From an uncultured Bacteroidales bacterium (GTDB lineage Bacteria > Bacteroidota > Bacteroidia > Bacteroidales > Bacteroidaceae), in the NCBI GenBank assembly GCA_902788275.1, contig CADAJV010000016.1, positions 1 to 47,643 on the forward strand: a stretch of DNA of 47,643 bases, written 5' to 3'. Shown piece by piece: positions 35,668 through 44,015 of the stretch (positions are counted from its first letter, which is position 1; each line of letters opens with the position of its first letter). A program made the position numbers and the translations under genes. Below the pieces are notes generated by a model. The model did no database searches. It was not told the origin of the DNA and was given only the letters and a program-made list of their open reading frames with translations.

Positions 35668-38600
35668 ATGAAAAAGATAATCAGCAACAATCTATTCGGA
35701 AAGGTTTTTGGCTTAGCCTTGAGCCTGTTCTTCCTTGCCGGCGCTACGCCCCTCTATGCTCAGGACGACGTTACTGAGGATGAGGAGGTAGTAGAAGAGC
35801 AGGAGGAAGTGATGATCAAGCGTCCTGTTATCGCCAAGACTCCCACCTACGAGATGCGTGAGGTGAAGGGTTACATTGTTGATGCTGCCACCCGCAAGCC
35901 CCTGGCTGGTGTGCGCGTGCAGTCGCTCAATGACCCCCGCTATTCGGCCATGACAGGCGAGGACGGTACCTACACCCTCTCAATCCCAGTGTTTGTTACC
36001 ACCCTCTATATCTCTACCCCTGAGTACAACCCCGTGCAGATTCCCGTAAGGGACAGCGAGCAGACCACCATGATGTACAGCTCGGTGTTCAACTCCTTCT
36101 ACAAGTCTGCCAACCAGGTGTTCACCAAGGCTGAGGCCTCCAAGAGCAATTCCTCTGCCGTCTCTGTTGAGACCGACATTGAGAATGCCCTCAACGCCAG
36201 CGTTTTCACCACCATGCGTGGCGGTATGCCTGGTCAGGGAGCCAATATGCTCATCAACGGTATTACCTCCCTCAACACCACCTCTCAGCCCCTCGTAGTG
36301 GTTGACGGTGTGGTTTGGGATATGCAGTATGACCGCTCGACCTCCCATCAGGGATTCTTCAACAATGTGCTCAGCATCATCGACCCCGAGGATATAGATA
36401 ATGTACGCGTGCTCAATACCGGTACAGCCATCTATGGTGCCAAGGGTGCCAACGGTGTGATTGAAATCACCACCAAGCGTGCCAAGGAGCGTGCCACCCG
36501 CATCAATGTTCGCCTCTATGGCGGCTTTGAGACTCGCCCCAACACCATCGACGTGCTCAACGGTACTCAGTATCGTAACTACCTCACCGGCATCCTCGGT
36601 ACCTACGAGCCCAACGACGGCAGCTCCATTACCTCTGCCCTGCAGGGCATTGCCGGCCAGCCGTTTATGAACGAGGATCCCTCCTACACCTACTACGACC
36701 TCTATCACAATAACACCGACTGGCAGAAGGGTCTCTATAAGACAGCCTTCACCCAGAACTACCGTGTTAACGTGCAGGGTGGTGACGACATCGCCCTCTA
36801 TGGTCTGTCGCTCGGTTACACTGAGTCGGACGCTACTGCCAAGAAGAACGACTTCAGCCGCCTGAATATCCGTTTCAATACCGATATTATCTTCAGCAGC
36901 CGCATCGACGCTTCAGTTGACATCTCCTATGGCCGCGTAACCTACAACCTCCGCGACAACGGTTGGGCTCCCGACTATAGCTCGTTCAACATCTCTTCGC
37001 CCAACGTGCTGGGTCTCATTGATGCTCCTATGATCAGCAAGACCGAGTACTTCATCTATTGGGACGAGGCCACCCGCTCCAACAAGGTGGGCCCCAACCC
37101 CAATGTTTATTCGGGCAAGACCTTTACCGACACCTACAACCCCTTCCGCTTCGGTATCAACTACGGCACCGATGCTACGGCCAACCCCTACTGGATTCTG
37201 CGCAACGGCGCGGGCGACAACAAGAACTTCCAGGAGCAGTCACAGTTCTCCATCAACTTCAACCCCCGCTACCAGATCAATTCCTACCTCCAGTTGGCTG
37301 ACCGTTTCAGCTATATCGTCAACCGCACCTCCGAGATGTACTACATGCCTTACGACGGCACGCCTCAGAAGTATGCCGAGGGCATCGGTACCATCTCCAG
37401 CGTAGTGCGCACACTCTATGGCGACGAGTCAACGGTGTTCAACAATCTCTACCTCACCTTTGACAAGAAGATGGCAGCTCACGCCCTCAGGGCAACCGCA
37501 GGATTCCGCCTGGCTTCCTACAACTTCTCCAACAGCTTCATCTCCGCCTACAACAACACCAACGATAAGATGCCTAACATGTCGCCCTCACTCCAGTACC
37601 ACACCTACGGAGGTACTAACGACAAGTGGCTCAACATGGCCTACTATCTCGATGCATCTTATAACTACAAGAACAAGTATTATGTCAACGGAACCCTCAC
37701 CGCTGAGTCCTCATCACGCTTCGGCAAGAATACCAAGGAGGGCATCAAGCTCTTCGGTGTAAACTGGGGTCTCTTCCCCTCCTTGCAGGCAGCATGGCTC
37801 ATCTCTTCCGAGCCTTGGTTTGACGCTTCGGCTGTCAACTTCCTCAAGCTCTCTGCAGGCTACGAGGAGTCCGGTAACGACAATATCGACTACTACGCTT
37901 CGCGTACCTACTTTGCCAACCAGAAGTATCTGGACCGCGCTACGTCGCTCAACCTGGCCAACATCGCCAACTCCAAGATTCAGTGGGAGACCACCCGCCG
38001 CTTCAACGTAGGCCTGGAGACCAGCCTCTTCGACAACCGCGTCAACCTGGGTGTCAACCTCTTCTGGAGCAAGACCTCCAACCTCCTGTCAAAGGTTAAC
38101 CTCGACTATCTGGCAGGTCTGCCCTTCATGTGGGCCAACTCGGGCTCCATGACCAACAAGGGCTTCGACATCAACGCCAACCTCATCCTGCTCAACACCA
38201 AGAACTTCAAGTGGAAGGCAGGCTTCTCCATCGGTCACTACACCAACGAGATTTCCAGCTTACCTGCTTCCACCATCACTACCTACAACCTTGATGCAGC
38301 AGGCTCCAAGGCTGATGTCTATCAGACCATTCAGGGCTACACCTCCTCCATCTACGGAGTCAACAATGTGCTTACCAGCAAGGGCAAGGCAGCAGGTGTG
38401 TTCTATGGATTTAAGACCGATGGCATCTTCACCGACGATGCCACTGCCTCCTCCGCAGGCAAGTATGGCTATCTGCGCTATCCCACCGGCTTTGCCGGCG
38501 ATCCCTACCGCAACTTCAAGGCCGGTGATGTTCACTTCATCGACCAGAACGGTGACGGCTGGATCTCCGAGGCTGATATGGTAGAGATTGGCGACCCCAA

Positions 38601-39099
38601 TCCCGATATCTATGGCAACATCTTCACCTCGCTCAACTGGAAGAACTTCACCCTCGACGTTATCTTCAAGTATTCGCTTGGCAACGATGTGTTCAACTAT
38701 CAGCGCTCACAGCTTGAGGCTGGCAACAACCTCTGGAACCAGACCGCCGCTATGGCTAACCGCTGGACCTACGACGGACAGGCCACCAACATCCCGCGTG
38801 CAGTGCTCACCTCCTCCTCCGAGTGGGTTAACAACGAGCGCTTCTCCGACCGCTGGATTGAGGACGGCTCCTTCCTTAAGCTCAAGAATGTGCGCCTTAC
38901 CTACAATCTGCCCCTCTCCCTCTCTTGGCTGCAGGGTCTGGCTGTATGGGCTGAGGCCAACAACCTGGTTACCCTTTCCAAGTACACCGGTTCTGATCCG
39001 GAGTTCTCTGTTGGCAACGGCACCCTCTATCAGGGTATCGACGCAGGCATGCTGCCCAGCTCGCGCAGCTTCAACTTCGGTGTAACTATTAACCTGTAA
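35668..39099 (+). CDS. SusC/RagA-family TonB-dependent outer membrane transporter (second)
   Basis: A 1143-residue outer-membrane transporter. After a signal peptide (cut near LYAQ, residue ~32) comes a strongly acidic linker (DDVTEDEEVVEEQEEV), absent from the first SusC, then a carboxypeptidase-regulatory-like domain (VKGYIVDAATRKPLAGVRV). The plug has VVVDGVVWDM and a divergent form of the SusC signature, RVLNTGTAIYGAKGANGVIEITT, in which the usual KDAS is replaced by LNTG. The barrel ends with FNFGVTINL. It pairs with the SusD 12 nt downstream. The divergence from the first SusC suggests a different ligand rather than a recent duplication. Confidence 0.95.
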   Translation: MKKIISNNLFGKVFGLALSLFFLAGATPLYAQDDVTEDEEVVEEQEEVMIKRPVIAKTPTYEMREVKGYIVDAATRKPLAGVRVQSLNDPRYSAMTGEDGTYTLSIPVFVTTLYISTPEYNPVQIPVRDSEQTTMMYSSVFNSFYKSANQVFTKAEASKSNSSAVSVETDIENALNASVFTTMRGGMPGQGANMLINGITSLNTTSQPLVVVDGVVWDMQYDRSTSHQGFFNNVLSIIDPEDIDNVRVLNTGTAIYGAKGANGVIEITTKRAKERATRINVRLYGGFETRPNTIDVLNGTQYRNYLTGILGTYEPNDGSSITSALQGIAGQPFMNEDPSYTYYDLYHNNTDWQKGLYKTAFTQNYRVNVQGGDDIALYGLSLGYTESDATAKKNDFSRLNIRFNTDIIFSSRIDASVDISYGRVTYNLRDNGWAPDYSSFNISSPNVLGLIDAPMISKTEYFIYWDEATRSNKVGPNPNVYSGKTFTDTYNPFRFGINYGTDATANPYWILRNGAGDNKNFQEQSQFSINFNPRYQINSYLQLADRFSYIVNRTSEMYYMPYDGTPQKYAEGIGTISSVVRTLYGDESTVFNNLYLTFDKKMAAHALRATAGFRLASYNFSNSFISAYNNTNDKMPNMSPSLQYHTYGGTNDKWLNMAYYLDASYNYKNKYYVNGTLTAESSSRFGKNTKEGIKLFGVNWGLFPSLQAAWLISSEPWFDASAVNFLKLSAGYEESGNDNIDYYASRTYFANQKYLDRATSLNLANIANSKIQWETTRRFNVGLETSLFDNRVNLGVNLFWSKTSNLLSKVNLDYLAGLPFMWANSGSMTNKGFDINANLILLNTKNFKWKAGFSIGHYTNEISSLPASTITTYNLDAAGSKADVYQTIQGYTSSIYGVNNVLTSKGKAAGVFYGFKTDGIFTDDATASSAGKYGYLRYPTGFAGDPYRNFKAGDVHFIDQNGDGWISEADMVEIGDPNPDIYGNIFTSLNWKNFTLDVIFKYSLGNDVFNYQRSQLEAGNNLWNQTAAMANRWTYDGQATNIPRAVLTSSSEWVNNERFSDRWIEDGSFLKLKNVRLTYNLPLSLSWLQGLAVWAEANNLVTLSKYTGSDPEFSVGNGTLYQGIDAGMLPSSRSFNFGVTINL

Positions 39100-39111
39100 A
39101 ATAATACTACG

Positions 39112-41388
39112 ATGAAAAATAAATCAATCCTTTCGCTCTTGACCTTCGTAATGTCAGCCATGCTGCTGACAACCTCATGCGAAGACATGCTTACACCGGA
39201 CCTGGAACGCTACGCCAGCGAGAAGGAGTTTGGCAAGGATTCCATCTACTCTGCACTGGGCGTGCTACGCAGCATCCAGAATGTGGCTGAGCGCACAGTG
39301 CTGCTGGGTGAGTGCCGCGGCGACCTCGTTACCGACGGCGTATATACCACCGACTCCATTGGCAATATCATCAACTTCGGCGAGACCGAAAATGGCTCCT
39401 CTGTCCTGCTCAACGTGGCTGACTTCTACCACGTCATCAATTCCTGCAACTTCTATCTGGCCAACGTGGACACCACCGTCACCCAGAACAATGTGAAGAT
39501 TATGCAGCGCGAGTGGGCACAGGTGCAGGCCATGAGGGGCTGGGCCTATATCCAGCTGGTGCGCCTCTATGGCGAGGTGCCCTTTGTCACCGCTCCCGTC
39601 ATGAGCACCAACGAGGCTGAGGATATGCAGAAGAGCGCCCCCAGAATTAACTCTGCCAATCTGGTTGACATGCTTGCTGAGGCCGGTCTTACCCGCGCCC
39701 TTGAGCTGCAGAACGCCCTCGGCATGCCCGATTACGGCAGCTTCAGCGGCGGTGGCGGCACTTATAGCTCGCAGGCCAACCTCTTCCCCGTGCAGCTTGT
39801 GCTGGGCGATGCCTACCTGATGAAGAATGACTATGCCAATGCCGCAACTCAGTATTATAACTACTATCAGTTTGTGAAAAAGGAGAATCCTTCTTTGATT
39901 TCCGGGACGGAAGGTGCAATAGCCTTCACATTTTCTGTTGACGGCGTAGAGTCTAAGGTTGTAAGTTCCGGTAACCTGTATCAGTCGGTCACTGAGAACG
40001 GTATTGGTGACGGTGAGCTGATTACCTCTTCCACTGGAGCCTCCACTTCTGCCAATGGCCGTGTGCTTGACGTACTGCAGAATGTTACAGGTTTCTACAT
40101 GGAGCATGGCATGCTCTCTGCCCACGAGCAGAATCAGCAGCTCATTCCCTCCAATCAGTACATCTCCCTCAGCGAATCTCAGCGTTTCAATTCCTTTGAG
40201 GATGACAATGGCGTCTTCAAGCGCGAGGAGTATGCCGGTGGCGACGGTCGCCGCTATGCTTGGGCTCCCAATGTAACATTCCGCAATGGCAACCGCAGCA
40301 ATATCATCTCTAAGTATGCTATGCCTCGGAGTGCCCTTCATATCGGTTCTACTATCCGCTATGCTTCTTTCTTCAAGAACTATCAGATTCCTTTCTACCG
40401 CAACACCATGGTGCTGCTGCGCTATGCTGAGGCCATCAACCGCCTCGGATTCCCCGAGCTCGCTTTCGGCATCCTGAAGGACGGCCTCTTTACCGAGAAT
40501 ATGCCTACCATCGGCAACCTCGACATCGCCAAGGAGGTTACCAAACTGGAGAAGATTATGGACACCGAGACCGATACCCTCGTCCGCGTGGACACCATTC
40601 CCGCTGTCCTTGTGGGTAAGGTTGTCAACGATGGTCTGAGTGCCAAGGCTGACTATAACCATGACTCCACCTCCGTGGTTTATGCCACTGAGACCGACAC
40701 CCTCTATGTGGGCGACACTATCTGGGTTAACCCCCGCGAGGGCTATCCCCTCACCCTCTCCGATATTCCCGAGAGCGTGCAGGAATCATGGCTCGGCGTA
40801 GAGTATATGCTTGACCCGAGAGCCCTCTCCGGCGGTATGTACTATCTCTCTCAGGAGGAGCGTGCCAATATGGCCAAGTATCCGTTCTTTGATTTCTCCG
40901 ATGCCTCCATTTGGAGCTTATCCAGCCTGTCGGAGAGCTATGCATCATTCGGCGTTCATGCCCGCGGCTGTGGTAACATAGCCGGCATTGAGGACACTGT
41001 CTATACCTATGCTCGCCAAGTGGCTGAGAAAGTGGCCGAGGACTATGCCCGCACCAACAGCCTCTCTTATGAGGAACAGCAGGCGTATGCTAAGACCCTC
41101 TATAGCGGCGACACACTCCTCGTTACCGACAAGGAGACCATCATCAATGCCGTGGAGAACCTCATCGTTGACGAGAACGCCCTTGAGACAGCCTTTGAGG
41201 GTCACCGCTTCACCGACCTCATCCGCTTTGCTGAGCACAAGAGCAACGCCGGCATCAACGGCACCGACTGGCTCGCATGGAAGATTGGCCGTCGCAACAA
41301 GAAAGTGACCGATCCCGCCGCCGAGGTGGACAAGGACCTTGAGTCGAAGATGAAAGACAAGACCAACTGGTATCTGCCCATGCCGTAG
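39112..41388 (+). CDS. SusD/RagB-family outer membrane lipoprotein (second)
   Basis: A 758-residue lipoprotein with lipobox LTTSC (Cys23) followed by EDMLTPDLERYASE. The helical SusD core is clear in WAQVQAMRGWAYIQLVRLYGEVPFV and RYAEAINRLGFPELAFGIL. It is about 150-200 residues longer than usual SusD proteins (500-600). The extra length lies in the region ~480-680, which carries a Thr/Asp/Val-rich stretch (TETDTLVRVDTIPAV, ATETDTLYVGDTIWV). The C-terminal signature survives as ALETAFEGHRFTDLIRFAEH. It closes the operon, ahead of a 32-nt palindromic terminator. Confidence 0.93.
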   Translation: MKNKSILSLLTFVMSAMLLTTSCEDMLTPDLERYASEKEFGKDSIYSALGVLRSIQNVAERTVLLGECRGDLVTDGVYTTDSIGNIINFGETENGSSVLLNVADFYHVINSCNFYLANVDTTVTQNNVKIMQREWAQVQAMRGWAYIQLVRLYGEVPFVTAPVMSTNEAEDMQKSAPRINSANLVDMLAEAGLTRALELQNALGMPDYGSFSGGGGTYSSQANLFPVQLVLGDAYLMKNDYANAATQYYNYYQFVKKENPSLISGTEGAIAFTFSVDGVESKVVSSGNLYQSVTENGIGDGELITSSTGASTSANGRVLDVLQNVTGFYMEHGMLSAHEQNQQLIPSNQYISLSESQRFNSFEDDNGVFKREEYAGGDGRRYAWAPNVTFRNGNRSNIISKYAMPRSALHIGSTIRYASFFKNYQIPFYRNTMVLLRYAEAINRLGFPELAFGILKDGLFTENMPTIGNLDIAKEVTKLEKIMDTETDTLVRVDTIPAVLVGKVVNDGLSAKADYNHDSTSVVYATETDTLYVGDTIWVNPREGYPLTLSDIPESVQESWLGVEYMLDPRALSGGMYYLSQEERANMAKYPFFDFSDASIWSLSSLSESYASFGVHARGCGNIAGIEDTVYTYARQVAEKVAEDYARTNSLSYEEQQAYAKTLYSGDTLLVTDKETIINAVENLIVDENALETAFEGHRFTDLIRFAEHKSNAGINGTDWLAWKIGRRNKKVTDPAAEVDKDLESKMKDKTNWYLPMP

Positions 41389-41457
41389 CGCCTGGGCATC
41401 TGCCTTCCTCTCTTGCAGGAGAGAAGTTCTCTTCTCTCGGGAGGAAATAAATACTCT

Positions 41458-41496
41458 TCAGGGGTGGAGCCGCGCGGCTCCACCCCTGAGTCTTTT
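41458..41496 (+). terminator. Terminator of the FAS1/SusCD operon
   Basis: A perfect 32-nt palindrome (41458-41489; half TCAGGGGTGGAGCCGC) is followed by GTCTTTT. A weaker hairpin (CTCTC with GAGAG near 41408-41424) lies before it, 69 nt after the SusD stop. Confidence 0.85.
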
Positions 41497-41598
41497 GGCT
41501 ATTCGTGGCTTGTCGGGCGTTATTCCAGTTCTTTTGGTTTGGCAACAATATAGCAGTTGGCACAGATTACAGTCTCTGCGAAATAGTCATGCTCTCTC

Positions 41599-41634
41599 TG
41601 TGCCAACATCTGTGTCATTGCCTATAAAAAAATT
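41599..41634 (+). repeat. Direct repeat left of MITE-like element A
   Basis: TGTGCCAACATCT followed by GTGTCATTGCCTA and an A-rich tail. Close copies are at 96-121 and 41920-41951, the latter on the right side of the element. The repeat ends exactly where the element's inverted-repeat end begins. Confidence 0.65.
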
Positions 41635-41890
41635 TATTGGTGTCCGGGGAAAGTTAGTATCATACGCCCTCCCCCCTTCGGGGTACTCCCTCTATCTTAG
41701 AGGGAGAGCTTGCAAGCCGTTCTACCGCAAGCCGTCCTGCTTTTGATGGCAAGGAGACGGCTCCCCTCTTAGAGGGGGAGCTTGCAAGCCGTTCTACCGC
41801 AAGCCGTTCTGCTTTTGATGGCAAGGAGACGGCTCCCCCTCTAAGATAGAGGGGGTGCTCCGTAGGATACAAACTTAACAGTAACAGGTG
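41635..41890 (+). mobile_element. MITE-like hairpin-rich element A (degenerate right end)
   Basis: The left end TATTGGTGTCCGGGGAAA (41635-41652) resembles the ends of the IS at 41954. The first 58 nt from 41634 are an exact reverse complement of the right end of element B (up to 44016). Inside are several GC hairpins and a 72-bp tandem duplication. The right end is not a good inverted copy; it reads GATACAAACTTAACAG and matches the window start. No transposase is encoded, so it would depend on one acting in trans. The right boundary is approximate. Confidence 0.6.
41699..41842 (+). repeat. 72-bp tandem duplication
   Basis: Two consecutive copies (41699-41770 and 41771-41842) start AGAGGGAGAGCTTGCAAG or AGAGGGGGAGCTTGCAAG and contain GCCGTTCTACCGCAAGCCGT and GATGGCAAGGAGACGGCT. 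They differ at only a few positions. A 70-codon minus-strand frame over them merely reflects the repetition. Confidence 0.85.
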
Positions 41891-41944
41891 CGTATGACCA
41901 TTTCGCAGGTAGTGTTATCTGTGCCAACATCTATATTATTGCCT

Positions 41945-43405
41945 AAAAAAATATATTGCTGTCCGCTAAAACTCAAATGGGCATTAATTATCGTCCGCGA
42001 TGCCGATAAATAGGCATTGCGGACTCTTTTTTTGAAAAGTAAGCCCCCTCTAATCGAAAAGTGTCGGTTCGTCAGGCGGCGGATTGCCCATTTCGAGTAT
42101 TTTAAGCCAGTCTTTCTCCGGCTGTTCAAAGAACGTGTGGCAGTTGACATAATACATGAGCATAATGCGGAACATGGTGGCGAGATTGGAAAAGCTCCAA
42201 CTGCGCTTGATACGCCTCTGCATGACCATGAGCAGCAGGTTGGCTATTAGCGTCACCCAGATTTGTATCTTGATGGCGTTTGCGCTCTCCCCGTAGAAGT
42301 AGCGCAGTGGGAAATTCTGCTTGAGTTGCTTGAAAAGCAGCTCTATCTCCCATCGCTTGCGGTAGATGGCTACGATATCCCCCACCTCCATCTCCATGTC
42401 ATTGGTAAGCAGTGATACGAGCCTGGCCTTTCCTTTCTTGACGTCCACATATGTGATGATACGGGCATGATGTCCAATGTCTTCTCCATCTTTGACATGC
42501 TTGTGGAAGATGACGTGCTGCACACGGCACTCCATCAATCCCCCGGGATGCATATACATTGTGTCGCTCACCGTCTCATAGACAAGGCTCTTCTTCATCT
42601 TGGTGACGTATATCACCTCTCTTTGGGTGAGTTCCTCAAACTTGGCATAGTCGATATACGCCCTGTCCAGTGCGACGATGTCACCGCTGGCGTAGTTGGA
42701 CGGGCGCAGCATGAAGCTGTCGCCGGTGGCTGCCGAGGTGAAGCGTATGTCCGACGGAACGCCCTCGTTGGCATGGATGTTGGCATGGACCTTGATGCCT
42801 CCCTTCTTCTTCCCCGTCTTGGGATGCCTGCCCACCCCCTTGAAGATGAGGTTGGAGAACAGCGTAATGGTCGTGGAGTCGATGATTTGCAGACGTTTGA
42901 GCCATGCCGGTACCTGCCTGCGTCGGCTGTCCGAGGAAAGCTCATCCTTGTAGGTGGAATACAGATCACGGTATACGGCCCCAAAGATAACCTCCCCCCG
43001 ACGGGCGTTAGCGTCGGACAGGGTTGAACGGCGAGGCATGAGGCTGACACCCAAATGCGCCAGCTTCCGTGCTTCGGGGAACATCGAGTCCGTAATCTCG
43101 CGCAGGGAGTCGAAACGTTTGATGACGGCATACAGCATAATCACCAAGTGCTGCCATGCGTCGAAGTGTTTTACATACCGTTCACCGCCGTTTTCACGAC
43201 TGAAACGAAGAATTTTCGCCTTGTCAAGCAAATTTAGCAGCTGTCCATACATCGGCTGTCCGATAAAATGCGTACCTTTGTTCATGGCTATACGAGTTTT
43301 GTGGTAAAAACAAAGGTAGCTAAAAAGGCTGAAACCCGAGCGAGGGAATCAGCCTAATTTTTATGTCGTTCAAAAAACTTTTAGCGGACAGCAATAAAAA
43401 AAATA
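41945..43405 (-). mobile_element. IS4-type insertion sequence with 9-bp target duplication
   Basis: The element spans 41954-43396 (1443 bp). Its 18-bp terminal inverted repeats are perfect: TATTGCTGTCCGCTAAAA at 41954-41971 and its reverse complement at 43379-43396. It is flanked by identical 9-nt direct repeats AAAAAAATA (41945-41953 and 43397-43405), the expected target duplication. It carries a single transposase gene on the minus strand. Intact ends and gene suggest a recent and possibly active copy. It landed in the A-rich tail next to element A. Confidence 0.93.
42050..43285 (-). CDS. IS4-family DDE transposase
   Basis: A full-length 411-residue transposase. An N-terminal DUF4372-like domain (HFIGQPMYGQLLNLLDK) precedes the RNase H-like catalytic core. 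The three acidic positions are visible: Asp in IIDSTTITLF (residue ~135), Asp in VALDRAYIDY (~207) and Glu in the YREK box YRKRWEIELLFKQLKQ (Y-x2-R-x3-E-x6-K, ~310), the IS4 hallmark. The enzyme excises and inserts the element by binding its 18-bp ends. No frameshift or stop interrupts it. Because the ends of neighbouring MITE-like elements share 14-16 of 18 positions, it or a relative might move them too. Confidence 0.95.
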   Translation of the reverse strand: MNKGTHFIGQPMYGQLLNLLDKAKILRFSRENGGERYVKHFDAWQHLVIMLYAVIKRFDSLREITDSMFPEARKLAHLGVSLMPRRSTLSDANARRGEVIFGAVYRDLYSTYKDELSSDSRRRQVPAWLKRLQIIDSTTITLFSNLIFKGVGRHPKTGKKKGGIKVHANIHANEGVPSDIRFTSAATGDSFMLRPSNYASGDIVALDRAYIDYAKFEELTQREVIYVTKMKKSLVYETVSDTMYMHPGGLMECRVQHVIFHKHVKDGEDIGHHARIITYVDVKKGKARLVSLLTNDMEMEVGDIVAIYRKRWEIELLFKQLKQNFPLRYFYGESANAIKIQIWVTLIANLLLMVMQRRIKRSWSFSNLATMFRIMLMYYVNCHTFFEQPEKDWLKILEMGNPPPDEPTLFD

Positions 43406-43503
43406 AGGATGTTTTTTGCACACATTCCTGCATTGTTTCGCTTAAAAAGCTGAAAAACAGGCAATTTAATATGCAGGGTATTTTTGTCCTGTGGAAGCTA
43501 AAA

Positions 43504-43590
43504 CTAAGAGCCTTGAAAAAAAATCTAAGAGCCTTGAAACGAAATCTAAGAGCCTTGAAAATGACAGCTCGAGGCTCTTAGATTTTTTTT
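43504..43590 (+). repeat. 21-bp tandem repeats with inverted copy
   Basis: CTAAGAGCCTTGAAA occurs three times at an exact 21-nt period (43504, 43525, 43546). An inverted copy follows: 43573-43590 is the perfect reverse complement of 43516-43533 (18 bp, eight A then TCTAAGAGCC). The transcript could fold into a long hairpin with a 39-nt loop. Short frames across it encode heptads such as KSKSLET, but no gene is convincing. Confidence 0.8.
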
Positions 43591-43686
43591 CCACGGAGTT
43601 AGACGGAGTTAAAACTTTTTTCAAGGGGATTAGATTAAACTTCGGCAATAATCACGCAAAAGACTCGGAATAAAAGTCTTATGTCT

Positions 43687-43721
43687 ATTCTAATCAACGC
43701 TGCTGCTATGCAATAAACATA
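43687..43721 (+). repeat. Direct repeat left of MITE-like element B
   Basis: ATTCTAATCAACGCTGC, a doubled GCT, then ATGCAATAAACATA. A copy lacking one GCT triplet is at 44016-44047. The two copies abut the element's ends exactly. Confidence 0.85.
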
Positions 43722-44015
43722 TATTGCTGTTCGGTAAAAGTTAGTATCATACGTTGCACACAAAAGTTACTCTCATACGCCCCCGGCCCTACGGGCCACC
43801 CCCTCTATCTTAGAGGGGGAGTCGGTTCCCTGCCATCTTAAATGCAGAACGGCGTGTAGCAGAATGGCGTGTCGGGTATTTTTGCAGAACGGTGTGTCAG
43901 GCTCTCCCTCTAAGCGGGACCCCTTTGGGGAAAATAGATAAGGAAGCCTCGCGGAGCGAGGGAGTACCCCGAAGGGGGGAGGGCGTATGATACTAACTTT
44001 CCCCGGACACCAATA
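43722..44015. mobile_element. MITE-like element B (294 bp) with inverted-repeat ends
   Basis: The left end TATTGCTGTTCGGTAAAA (43722-43739) matches the IS end at 16 of 18 positions; the right end, read inwards, is TATTGGTGTCCGGGGAAA (44015-43998). Both continue into GTTAGTATCATACG, giving imperfect inverted repeats of about 32 bp. Inside lie the hairpins GGCCC-TAC-GGGCC (43785-43797) and a 9-bp CCCCCTCTA/TAGAGGGGG stem (43799-43819). No protein is encoded. Direct repeats of 32-35 bp sit precisely at both edges. Confidence 0.75.

Noticed and set aside
39265-40662. 465-codon minus-strand frame
   Set aside because: Antisense to the second SusD, which has a lipoprotein signal and family motifs; the antisense product has no recognisable domain.
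41660-41872. 70-codon minus-strand frame with repeated LPSKAERLAVERLASSPSK
   Set aside because: Lies on the 72-bp tandem duplication of element A; repeat-derived, with no promoter.
43363-43673. Short frames encoding KSKSLE or NLRALK heptads
   Set aside because: Both strands and two frames are open over the 21-bp repeat; no initiation signal or stable domain. Kept only as a repeat feature.
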